7,054 nt of DNA from the NCBI GenBank assembly GCA_937915965.1, contig CALGHC010000040.1:1-7054 (forward strand), in the 5' to 3' direction. The notes beneath the pieces are model-generated. The model worked only from the letters and a program-made list of their open reading frames with translations, ran no database searches and was not told where the DNA came from. The stretch comes from an uncultured Myxococcales bacterium. GTDB lineage: Bacteria > Myxococcota_A > UBA9042. Below are positions 1-6,256 of this stretch, one piece after another. Position 1 is the first letter of the stretch; every line of letters begins with the position of its first letter. Both the position numbers and the translations under genes were made by a program.

Positions 1-54
1 TCGGCTGGACCGGCTGGCTCGGCTGGCTCGGCTGGCTCGGTTGGATCGGCAGGC
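1..54. repeat. 9-bp tandem repeat, unit TCGGCTGGC
   Basis: Six consecutive 9-nt units follow the pattern TCGGCTGGC with 0-2 differences each (units start at 1, 10, 19, 28, 37 and 46). The array probably continues left of the window. Because the unit is a multiple of three, it keeps frame; on the minus strand it encodes Glu-Pro-Ala units. It is best explained as a low-complexity coding repeat that can change length by slippage. Confidence 0.7.
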
Positions 55-56
55 AT
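1..56 (-). CDS. Possible 5' end of a Pro-Ala-Glu-rich protein (partial)
   Basis: Reading the minus strand from the ATG at 56-54 gives MPADPTEPAEPAEPAGPA and then runs off the window edge. Such P/A/E-rich segments are common as flexible linkers or envelope-spanning stretches in Myxococcota proteins, but no domain is visible in 18 residues, so no function is assigned. Support comes from a good sigma70-like promoter on the same strand (114-143), which would leave a leader of about 50 nt, and from an AAGG 9 nt before the ATG as a weak ribosome binding site. The alternative is that the repeat is noncoding or read in another frame. The gene would be divergent from the selenoprotein gene. Confidence 0.35.
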   Translation of the reverse strand, partial: MPADPTEPAEPAEPAGPA

Positions 57-113
57 CGGCAGGGGCCTTGTCGCACACGGCGTTGACGGGGGCCGCCGTT
101 GGGCGGGGCGCGG

Positions 114-143
114 ATTCTAGGGGAAGGCTCTCGCGGGGGTCAA
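114..143 (-). promoter_or_regulatory. Sigma70-like promoter, minus strand
   Basis: On the minus strand TTGACC (143-138) and TAGAAT (119-114) are separated by 18 nt. Each hexamer matches the sigma70 consensus at five of six positions. The predicted start of transcription is near 107, reading left towards the ATG at 56. This is one of the AT-richer spots in an otherwise GC-rich intergenic region. Confidence 0.45.
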
Positions 144-175
144 TTCGGGGTGTTTTCGCGCAGGCCGCCGACTCA

Positions 176-206
176 TTGACGCGCCGCGCGCTGGCGATGC
201 TAGACT
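176..206 (+). promoter_or_regulatory. Extended -10 promoter for the selenoprotein gene
   Basis: TTGACG (176-181) is followed after 19 nt by TAGACT (201-206). A TG dinucleotide at 198-199, one base upstream of the -10, makes an extended -10 element (TGCTAGACT), which can compensate for the long spacer. The predicted start near 213 gives a leader of roughly 38 nt before the ATG at 251, and it makes the in-frame ATG at 41 an unlikely start. Confidence 0.45.
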
Positions 207-239
207 CCGCCGCGTCCCTGCGGGCTGCGCCGGGTCGAC

Positions 240-245
240 AGGAGG
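240..245 (+). promoter_or_regulatory. Shine-Dalgarno AGGAGG fixing the start at 251
   Basis: A full AGGAGG lies 5 nt before the ATG at 251. The frame is open from position 2 onward, so this site, together with the hydrophobic segment that begins directly after the ATG, decides the start. Confidence 0.8.
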
Positions 246-250
246 CAGCG

Positions 251-1693
251 ATGAGACGATGGAAGATGGCGGCACTGGTCGTCGTGGTGCTGGCGATAGC
301 TGTCGGCGCGGTTGCATGGTGGCCATCCGAGTCCGGTGACGCACCCGTGGGCCCAGATGGCTCCGCTCGGCTTGAGCCGGTCGCGCCGAGCGCGGTCGAC
401 ACAAAGCCGGTCGTGATCGCGACCAGCGGCGCTGTTGAGGCCGCGCGAACGTTCGACAGCCTGGTCGTCGCGGCTGAGAAGGTCGAGGCGGCGCCCGTCA
501 TGCCGATTCCCAACAGCCATTCAGCTGGAGCCACCGCGGTCGCAGCTGTTGACGAGCGCCCAAGCGATCAGGCGGCCACGGTCGAGGCAGGCGCTGAGAA
601 GGTGGCGATCATGGCCACGGGGAGCGTGATCGGCGAAACCGATCCATGTGGGTGAGCACACGCTCCGCTGGGCGGTCTTGCCCGGCGCTCACACCTCCTC
701 AAGCAGCGCATTCCCCTCTTCGGGGCGACACTCGTGGTCGACAACGGCGGCCTGCTTGCCGCGAGCGCCCAAGTCCGCAGCGAGCGCGACGGCGAGATCG
801 AAGCCCGCGCCCACGTCTTCTTCCGGGCCATGCAGGCGATGGGCTACGCCGCGATGAACGTCGGTCCGCACGACCTGATGGCCGGCGTTGGCTTCCTGCG
901 CAAGACTGCCCGGCGCTATCATCTGCCCCTGGTGTCGGCCAACATCGTCGCCAAGAAGGGACGCAAGCTGGTCTTCGAGCCTTGGCGAATCGCCAAGGTC
1001 GGCGCCTTGAAGATCGGCCTGTTCGGCCTGGTCTCCGGTAGCCCGCCGGCGTACGGCGCCCGTTTCCTGGATCAGGGACTGAGCATCGAGGAACCGATCC
1101 CGGCTGCGAAGCGTGCTGTCCTGGCGTTGGAGGAAAAAGGCTGTGATATCATTGTGTTGCTTTCAATGCTCAAGAAGGCCGAGGTCGAAGATCTCGCCGC
1201 CCAGGTTCCCGGCGTGACGCTGATCATCGGTTCCGAGACGATGGACATGACGATGAAGCCACAGCCGATGGGCAAGGCTTTTTTCGTCGGCACCTTCATG
1301 AAGGGCAAATATGTCGCCGAGATTGTCTTGCACCCACTCGACCGCAAGGACCGTTACGTCGCGGCCAACCAGCGCGCTGCGCTCCAATCCGAGCGCGCCG
1401 ATGTCGCCCGGGAAGTCCAGAGCTTCCAGTCTCAAATAGACGCTACGGTGGGCCCAAACGCACCCCTACAGCTCACCCCGACGACCCGCAAGCAGCTTGA
1501 GCAGCGCTTCGCGGCGGCCCGCGCGCGCCTGCAGCGGATCACCCTCGATCTCGAGGCAGCGCTGCCTCCCCCGAATGGATCGAGCACGATCGACCTGGAG
1601 ATGCGTGCCTTGGGCAACGCCGTCCCCGCCGATCCCAAGGTCGAGGGCTGGGTCAAGAGCTTCCAGAAGAAGTATCCCAAGAAGGGCCACTAG
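251..1693 (+). CDS. UshA-like selenoprotein, membrane-anchored, with TGA read as selenocysteine at residue 135
   Basis: One 480-residue product if the in-frame TGA at 653-655 is read as Sec. Residues 1-4 are basic and about 7-23 form a hydrophobic signal or anchor (MAALVVVVLAIAVGAVAWW). Residues 27-116 are a Pro/Ala/Val/Glu-rich linker. The core (about 118-365) resembles 5'-nucleotidase/UshA-type metallophosphatases: D131-P-C-G-Sec135, then PLGGLARR (139-146), VVDNGG (162-167), GPHD (205-208), SAN (229-231), GLFG (256-259) and IIGS (325-328). Residues 370-441 look coiled-coil, with a Lys-rich C-terminus. Homologues, as I recall the family, have Cys where this TGA lies. The usual metal ligands appear replaced, so phosphatase activity is doubtful and a redox role for the C133-G-U135 pair is inferred. 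A simple reading would call two truncated genes (251-655 and 734-1693). A nonsense mutation or sequencing error is the main alternative, made less likely by the SECIS-like hairpin. The gene stands alone between a divergent and a convergent neighbour. Confidence 0.85.
653..687 (+). promoter_or_regulatory. Selenocysteine UGA codon plus bacterial SECIS hairpin
   Basis: After the TGA (653-655) come 18 nt and then the loop GGTCTT (674-679). The loop is closed by an 8-bp stem: CGCTGGGC (666-673) with GCCCGGCG (680-687), seven Watson-Crick pairs and one G-T wobble. From memory, the E. coli fdhF SECIS also has 18 nt between its UGA and an apical GGUCU, the element bound by the SelB elongation factor. 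The loop lies inside codons for the conserved Gly-Gly-Leu. It uses GGT and CTT, third positions that are unusual in so GC-rich a gene, which suggests the RNA sequence is selected. Confidence 0.8.
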
Positions 1694-1749
1694 TGCGTTG
1701 AGCGATCCGGCTTCGCCGCGCCCGCGGTCGGCAGTCCGAACTCAAGGCC

Positions 1750-2589
1750 TCACAGCGCCGCGATTGGAGCGAGGCGCAACAGCGCCCGGGTCTGATCCGC
1801 CGTGGCGATCGGCCGACCGGTCGTCTCCGCCATCGCGCGGACCGCCTCGACCAGTTCATAGGAGCCCTTGGCGAGCACCCCTTTGGACAAGAAGAGGTTG
1901 TCCTCAAGACCCACCCGCACGTGGCCGCCCCGCGCCATCGCCGCCTGGGCCAGCGGCAGCTCGTGGCGTCCAACGCCAGCGACCGACCAGGTGGCGCCCG
2001 GCGGCAGCAGCGAGATCAGGAAGTCGAGGCGCTCGGGCGACGCGCCCATGCCGCCCGGGACGCCCATCACGAAGTCGAAATGGGCCGGCAGTTCGATGGT
2101 GCCCTCCCGGCCGAGGCGCACCGCCGTGTCGATCATGCCGCTGTCGAAGACCTCGATCTCCGGGCGCACGCCGAACTCCCGCTGCCGGGCCGCGATCTCG
2201 CGGATCATCGGTAAACTGTTGACGAATATCTCCTCGCCGAAGTTGACCGTGCCCGTGGTCAGGGTGGCCATGTCGGGGCGGTGCCGCAACGCGTCTGCGC
2301 GAACCGCCACAGGCATGCCCACCGCCCCGCCGGTCGAGAACTGTACGACCATGGGCACCTCGGCCCGAATTCGCTGCATCGTGTCGAGGAATCTGCTGGC
2401 ATCCTGGCTGGGCGTGCCGTCGTCCTCGCGCATGTGCAGGTGGACCATGCGGGCGCCGGCGTGGTAGCAGCGGATGGCCTCCGCCGCCAGCTCTGCGGGC
2501 GTGTAGGGGATGAACGGCGTCTGAGCGCGAAAGACCTCGGCGCCGCAGATGGCGGCCGTGATGATGACGGGCGCATGCGGGTGGCTCAT
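1750..2589 (-). CDS. kce: Beta-keto acid cleavage enzyme (BKACE/DUF849), 3-keto-5-aminohexanoate cleavage type
   Basis: 279 residues, full length for the family. These Zn-dependent TIM-barrel enzymes condense a beta-keto acid with acetyl-CoA, giving acetoacetate and a new CoA ester. The founding member, Kce, acts on 3-keto-5-aminohexanoate in lysine fermentation. Visible motifs are TAAICGAE (11-18), HLH (His50, His52), QFSTGG with Ser85, MAT with Thr109, GVPGGMG, and HVRVGLEDN with Arg225, Glu229 and Asp230. Compared with Cloacimonas Kce as I remember it, His50, His52 and Glu229 match the Zn ligands, Ser85/Thr109/Arg225/Asp230 match catalytic residues, and Glu18 matches Glu14, which recognises the substrate amino group. 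AAGAGGAG (2605-2598) lies 8 nt before the ATG. No lysine-fermentation partners are in the window, so the family is firm and the exact substrate less so. It is cytosolic, convergent with the selenoprotein gene and divergent from the HEAT-like gene. Confidence 0.9.
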   Translation of the reverse strand: MSHPHAPVIITAAICGAEVFRAQTPFIPYTPAELAAEAIRCYHAGARMVHLHMREDDGTPSQDASRFLDTMQRIRAEVPMVVQFSTGGAVGMPVAVRADALRHRPDMATLTTGTVNFGEEIFVNSLPMIREIAARQREFGVRPEIEVFDSGMIDTAVRLGREGTIELPAHFDFVMGVPGGMGASPERLDFLISLLPPGATWSVAGVGRHELPLAQAAMARGGHVRVGLEDNLFLSKGVLAKGSYELVEAVRAMAETTGRPIATADQTRALLRLAPIAAL

Positions 2590-2670
2590 GGGGGCGACTC
2601 CTCTTGGATTGCGGCAGATCGCGGCGCGCAGCTTGGCACGCTGCCGGGGCGCTCACAAGGCGAGCTGACC

Positions 2671-3108
2671 ATGGGCGCACCCTCCGACGACCTGCCAGAC
2701 TTCTTGTCCGACGCCGCGCATGACGATGGTACGGACCAGATGCAAGCCGACAGAACCCATCACGGAGGCGTTGGCGGCGACGCCGTTCGCTCGGCCGACG
2801 CGACCGCGATTCTCGCCCGCTTGCAGAGCGACGCCATCGAGATGGCGCTGGCCGCCGTCGACGAGATCGCCGCGCGGCCGCTGCCAGAGCTGCAGGATGC
2901 CGTCGCTGCGTTGTTGCGAGATCGCTTCGATGCGCTCGATCGTGACGCCGTCGAGCGCGTGCTCGTCTGCCTGGACACCATCGGCGACGGCCGGCTCGTG
3001 CGCCCGATGGAAGAGGCCTTGCACGCCCACGGCACGCGGATGAGCGAGCACCACGCCTGGCGGGCACGTCGCATTGTCCAGCGGATCCGGCGCTTCGGGC
3101 GCAAGTAG
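2671..3108 (+). CDS. Small helical HEAT-repeat-like protein
   Basis: 145 residues with no signal peptide, so probably cytosolic. Residues 1-40 are acidic, Gly/His-containing and likely disordered. From about 42 to the end the chain is a run of amphipathic helices (around 44-51, 52-68, 70-87, 90-103, 107-119 and 125-141) with Ala/Leu/Val spacing and short loops, in the style of two or three HEAT-like repeats. The C-terminus is strongly basic (RARRIVQRIRRFGRK). No catalytic motif is visible, so a binding or scaffold role is only inferred. AAGGCGAG (2657-2664) precedes the ATG at 2671. The frame is open well upstream only because it runs antisense to the cleavage-enzyme gene. Divergent from that gene with an 81-nt gap; I could not identify a convincing promoter there. 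Confidence 0.7.
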   Translation: MGAPSDDLPDFLSDAAHDDGTDQMQADRTHHGGVGGDAVRSADATAILARLQSDAIEMALAAVDEIAARPLPELQDAVAALLRDRFDALDRDAVERVLVCLDTIGDGRLVRPMEEALHAHGTRMSEHHAWRARRIVQRIRRFGRK

Positions 3109-3129
3109 CTAGATTGTCTGGCGAAACCG

Positions 3130-3164
3130 GCTCGGCCCGGCTCGCCGCGATCCGGATGCCGAGC
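3130..3164. terminator. Possible bidirectional terminator between convergent genes
   Basis: GCTCGGC (3130-3136) can pair with GCCGAGC (3158-3164), and the stem continues, after a 2-nt bulge, with CCGG (3137-3140) against CCGG (3152-3155), leaving an 11-nt loop. It lies in the 67-nt gap between the stop at 3108 (plus) and the stop at 3176 (minus), where a shared terminator would be expected. There is no T-tract on either side, so it is not a classical intrinsic terminator. Confidence 0.35.
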
Positions 3165-3175
3165 GCCTGCGTTTG

Positions 3176-6100
3176 TCAGCCGCCGCAGACCGCGTTGGCA
3201 GCGCCGGGTGTGCCCTTCAGACCCTTGGAGCCGTATTCGGCCGGTGACACACACCAGCTGGCGCCGGAGTCGTTGTCGGTCGCGTTGGCCTTGTCCGAGG
3301 ACAGCTGCTGCGAGGTCCCTTGGTTGATCGCCGGCCAGGGAGCGCTCTTGGCGTAGGTGACCTCGTCGACCGTCACACCGCCGGCGACGAGGGCGAGGCT
3401 GCCGCCGGTGTTGGCCATTTGATAGGACTTGACGACATAGTCGACCGGCGTGTCACCGTTCGCGGCGACATCGGCGTTGCGGCCAAAGACGAACCAGCTG
3501 TTGCCCTTGATAACCACGGGCGTCTCGCCGCCGTTGATGACGTGCTCGACGGCCTTGTACTTCAGCACGACCCCGGTCAGGTCGATGTCGGCGCCGGTGG
3601 TGTTCTTGATCTCGATCCACTCGCCATTGTCGCTGGAGCCACCCAGCCCGTTGGCCATGATCTCCGTGAAGATCAGATCTCCGGCAGCCAGGGTGGGGGC
3701 GACGATCTCCTTCTTGCAGTCGCTCGAGCAGCCGTCGCCGTTGTCCTTGTTGCCGTCGTCGCATTCCTCGCCGACCTCGATCTTCGAGTTGCCGCAGACA
3801 GGCTTGGGCGTGCACACCGCGTTGGCCTTGCCCGGCGTGCCGGCGTCCTTGATGTCGCCGCTGCCGTAGGGTTCCGTGCTCGCGCACCAGTGGACGCCGT
3901 TGTCGTTGTCGGTCGCGTCGATGTGGTCGCTAGAGAGTTGAAGGCTGCCGCCCTTGGGTACGCCGGGCCAGCCGCCGTTGCCGCTGTCATAGGGAACCGC
4001 GTCGATAGTCACGCCGAGGAAGCTCATCGTGACGGTCGCCCCACCGTTCGACAGGGCCAGCGTCTGCCAGGCCCAGTCGGGCTGCAGACCGCCGTTGACC
4101 GCAGGGTCGGCGTTGGCGGCGAAGATGGCATAGGCGCCGACGGCCAGCGGTAGCGGCTTGCCGTCGTTGTCGATCACGTCGGTGTGGGTGCCGTCGGTCA
4201 CCGTGATCCCCGCGAGGTCGACCGGCGCGCCGCTGGCGTTGTAGACCTCAAGCCACTCGCCGACGCCGTCCAGGACCGCGTCGGGGTTGGCCATCAGCTC
4301 GGTGATGACCAGCCCGCCCGCGGCGATGCCCAGCTCGGTCTGGCACGACGCGCTGCAGCCGTCCCCGGGCGCCTTGTTGCCGTCGTCGCACTGTTCGCCG
4401 TCATCGACCACGCCATTGCCACAGCCCGGTGTCTCGCAGGCATCGCCGGTGCCGTCGTCGTTGCTGTCCTTCTGGTCGGTGTTGGCGATGGCGACGCAGT
4501 TGTCACAGGCATCGCCGACCTTGTCTGTGTCGCCGTCCTCCTGCTTGGGGTTGTACTTGTCGGGACAGACATCGGTGCTGTCCGGGATGCCATCCTTGTC
4601 GTCGTCCTGGTCGACACCTTCGCAGCTGGGGTTGGCTCCGCCGGGCGAGCCGTAGTCGCCGTCACCGTAGACCGATTGGCCCTTGCACCAGTTGGCCGCG
4701 TCGTCGTTGAGGGTGGCGTCGTGAGCCTCGGGGTCGAGGGCCATCGACTTGCCCCAAAACAGCGGCCAGCCCGGACCGTAGGCGACCGCGTCGATTTGAG
4801 TCTCGCCGTACCACAGGCCGAGGACCGCGTTCTTCGAGCTGAGCTTCAGCTTGGCGTACAGCCAGGTCGCGACCGGCAGGCCGCCGTTGGTAGCGGCGTC
4901 GCCGTTCGTGGCGAAGAGCGCATAGCCCTTGGCGGGAACGACGACCTTGTCGGGCGAGTCGATGAACTCAACGAACGGGTTGGTGGTTCCGATCGTGAGT
5001 CGGGCCCCGTTGAGGGTGATCGCCGCGTCGGTCGTGTTGTAGACCTCGATCCACTCGCCGAGATCGTCGACGACGGTCGCCGGGTTGGGCAGGAACTCGC
5101 TGATGATCACGGCGCCGGCCGCGACGGCCGTCTCGATCTGGCAATACTTGGTGCAGCCGTCACCGCTGTTCTTGTTGCCGTCGTCGCACTCCTCGTCGGC
5201 GTCGAGCGTCGCGTCGCTGCAGTTCGGCGGCCCCCCCTCGCAGTCGTCGCCCACGCCGTTGTTGTTGCCGTCGTACTGCGTCGGGTTGGGCACGCCGGGG
5301 CAGTTGTCGATGTCATCCGCCCAGCCGTCCTTGTCCTTGTCGGCTGCGAGGCAGGCGTCGTTCGCCTTGCCGGGGGTACCCTTGTCACCGCTGGCCATGA
5401 CGGTCTCGGCCGCACACCAGGCCTCCGGGGTGTCGTTGGCCGCGTCGTTGGCCGCGCCAGGCGAGAGGGACATCGCCGCGCCGTTGACCTTGGGCCAGCC
5501 GGCTTGGGTGTTCCAGATTACCTTGTCGACCACCACGGAGTTGCTCACGATGAACAGCGCGTCTGTATCGTTGCCGAGCGAGATCGCGGCGCCGTAGACG
5601 TGATCGACGGTGACGCCGCCATTCTTGGCCGGGTCGTCACCGCGACCGAGCACAAAGAAACCATTCGCCGGGATCGTCGTCTTGCCACCGAGGATGTTGT
5701 ACTTGTCCTGCAGCTCGTCGCGAATCGTCACGCCGGTCAGATCGATGTCGGCCGCCGTCATGTTGCGGATCTCGAACCATTCACCGTCGGTGTCGGCGAC
5801 GTCGCCCGCTCCGTAGGGGTTGTACATGACCTCGTTGATCAGCAGGTCGCCTGGCTTGAGGTCCGGGCCCTCCGTTGCGCCTCCGTCGACGGCGTCCGTC
5901 GAGACCGTCTCAGCGCACAGGTCCTGACCGCCCGGCTTGCAGGCGCCCGCGTCGCATTGGTCGCCGCCCGTGCAGGCGTCGCCGTCGTCACAGGGCGCCT
6001 TGTTGTTGACGTGGGTGCACGCGCCGTTGGCGCACAGGTCGTCGGTGCACGCGTCACTGTCGTCGCAGCCACCGCTGCACTCGCCGCTGGTCTCTGCCGC

Positions 6101-6256
6101 CGTGTCGAAGCCGAACGTGACATCGTCGCCGCCGCCACCGGTGCTACCGGGCGAATCAGCAGCGTCGGAACAGCCCAGCGCCAGGAAGGAGAGGCAGGCA
6201 AGCGATGCAGCGGAGAGATTCAACGCAGCACCGTGGCGTCCATGGTTCAGTTGCAT
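3176..6256 (-). CDS. Surface lipoprotein with four lamin-tail domains, TSP3 and Cys-rich repeats
   Basis: 1026 residues. Residues 1-28 are a signal sequence ending LALG-Cys29, a lipoprotein-type cleavage site with a slightly atypical -3 Ala; Ser and Asp follow. After a Gly-rich linker, residues 60-106 form two Cys-rich DDxDACTxDxC units. Four lamin-tail (LTD) beta domains lie at about 136-303, 380-545, 646-815 and 857-1024, each with a GEWxEixN motif and ending in a WC...G(S/T)PGxAN...C pair. Between them are TSP3 calcium repeats (306-340 and 549-608, with DxDxDGxxD and DxCP) and three CDDGN..GDGCxxxC modules (346-372, 612-638, 821-847). The protein ends NAVCGG with no sorting tail. Such proteins are typical of myxobacterial envelopes, where adhesion or matrix roles are presumed; no enzyme motif is visible. 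The start at 6256 is chosen because GAGGA (6270-6266) lies 9 nt upstream and the lipoprotein signal begins there; the frame stays open to 6541 without plausible protein. Confidence 0.92.
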   Translation of the reverse strand: MQLNHGRHGAALNLSAASLACLSFLALGCSDAADSPGSTGGGGDDVTFGFDTAAETSGECSGGCDDSDACTDDLCANGACTHVNNKAPCDDGDACTGGDQCDAGACKPGGQDLCAETVSTDAVDGGATEGPDLKPGDLLINEVMYNPYGAGDVADTDGEWFEIRNMTAADIDLTGVTIRDELQDKYNILGGKTTIPANGFFVLGRGDDPAKNGGVTVDHVYGAAISLGNDTDALFIVSNSVVVDKVIWNTQAGWPKVNGAAMSLSPGAANDAANDTPEAWCAAETVMASGDKGTPGKANDACLAADKDKDGWADDIDNCPGVPNPTQYDGNNNGVGDDCEGGPPNCSDATLDADEECDDGNKNSGDGCTKYCQIETAVAAGAVIISEFLPNPATVVDDLGEWIEVYNTTDAAITLNGARLTIGTTNPFVEFIDSPDKVVVPAKGYALFATNGDAATNGGLPVATWLYAKLKLSSKNAVLGLWYGETQIDAVAYGPGWPLFWGKSMALDPEAHDATLNDDAANWCKGQSVYGDGDYGSPGGANPSCEGVDQDDDKDGIPDSTDVCPDKYNPKQEDGDTDKVGDACDNCVAIANTDQKDSNDDGTGDACETPGCGNGVVDDGEQCDDGNKAPGDGCSASCQTELGIAAGGLVITELMANPDAVLDGVGEWLEVYNASGAPVDLAGITVTDGTHTDVIDNDGKPLPLAVGAYAIFAANADPAVNGGLQPDWAWQTLALSNGGATVTMSFLGVTIDAVPYDSGNGGWPGVPKGGSLQLSSDHIDATDNDNGVHWCASTEPYGSGDIKDAGTPGKANAVCTPKPVCGNSKIEVGEECDDGNKDNGDGCSSDCKKEIVAPTLAAGDLIFTEIMANGLGGSSDNGEWIEIKNTTGADIDLTGVVLKYKAVEHVINGGETPVVIKGNSWFVFGRNADVAANGDTPVDYVVKSYQMANTGGSLALVAGGVTVDEVTYAKSAPWPAINQGTSQQLSSDKANATDNDSGASWCVSPAEYGSKGLKGTPGAANAVCGG
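3185..5851 (-). repeat. Four divergent lamin-tail domain repeats inside the lipoprotein gene
   Basis: Domain copies span about 5851-5348, 5119-4622, 4321-3812 and 3688-3185. The last two are most alike at their C-terminal ends: SSDxxxATDNDxGxxWC occurs in both, and 17 identical bases (GTCGTTGTCGGTCGCGT) sit at 3269-3285 and 3902-3918. This suggests that domain 3 or 4 arose by a later duplication, while 1 and 2 are older. Confidence 0.75.
4433..4612 (-). repeat. Thrombospondin type 3 calcium-binding repeats (second, longer block)
   Basis: Residues 549-608 of the lipoprotein contain successive Asp-rich units with paired Cys (DQDDDKDGIPDSTDVCP, then EDGDTDKVGDACDNC, then DSNDDGTGDAC). This is the TSP3 consensus, known to wrap Ca2+ ions into a rigid rod. 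A shorter block lies at 5341-5237 (residues 306-340). They probably act as calcium-dependent spacers between lamin-tail domains 1-2 and 2-3. Confidence 0.85.

Noticed and set aside
41..250. N-terminal extension of the selenoprotein gene to the ATG at 41
   Set aside because: It would place 70 low-complexity Arg/Ala residues before the hydrophobic anchor, lacks a ribosome binding site, and lies upstream of the promoter at 176-206. AGGAGG before 251 is decisive.
251..1693. Pseudogene caused by a nonsense mutation
   Set aside because: The frame stays intact for 345 codons after the TGA, the family motif is conserved across it, and a SECIS-like hairpin sits at the expected distance. It cannot be excluded fully without the genome's sel genes.
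1694..1749. Terminator between the convergent selenoprotein and cleavage-enzyme genes
   Set aside because: Only a 4-5 bp hairpin (CCGC/GCGG) and distant 5-bp arms (TTGAG/CTCAA) were found, with no T-tract; too weak to call.
1497..2222. 241-residue plus-strand open frame
   Set aside because: Arg/Pro/Ser-rich and out of frame with the selenoprotein C-terminus, then antisense to the cleavage-enzyme gene.
2634..2646. Sigma54-like TGGCACG element between the divergent genes
   Set aside because: The -24 half matches, but the bases at the -12 position are CGGG-like, not TTGC, so the element is incomplete.
1904..3067. 387-residue minus-strand open frame overlapping the cleavage-enzyme gene
   Set aside because: Arg/Ala/Pro-rich frameshift shadow with no domain; it overlaps both the Kce-type gene and the HEAT-like gene, which are better supported.
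3320..4153. 277-residue plus-strand open frame
   Set aside because: Same low-complexity antisense composition, lying over well-defined lamin-tail and Cys-rich modules on the minus strand.
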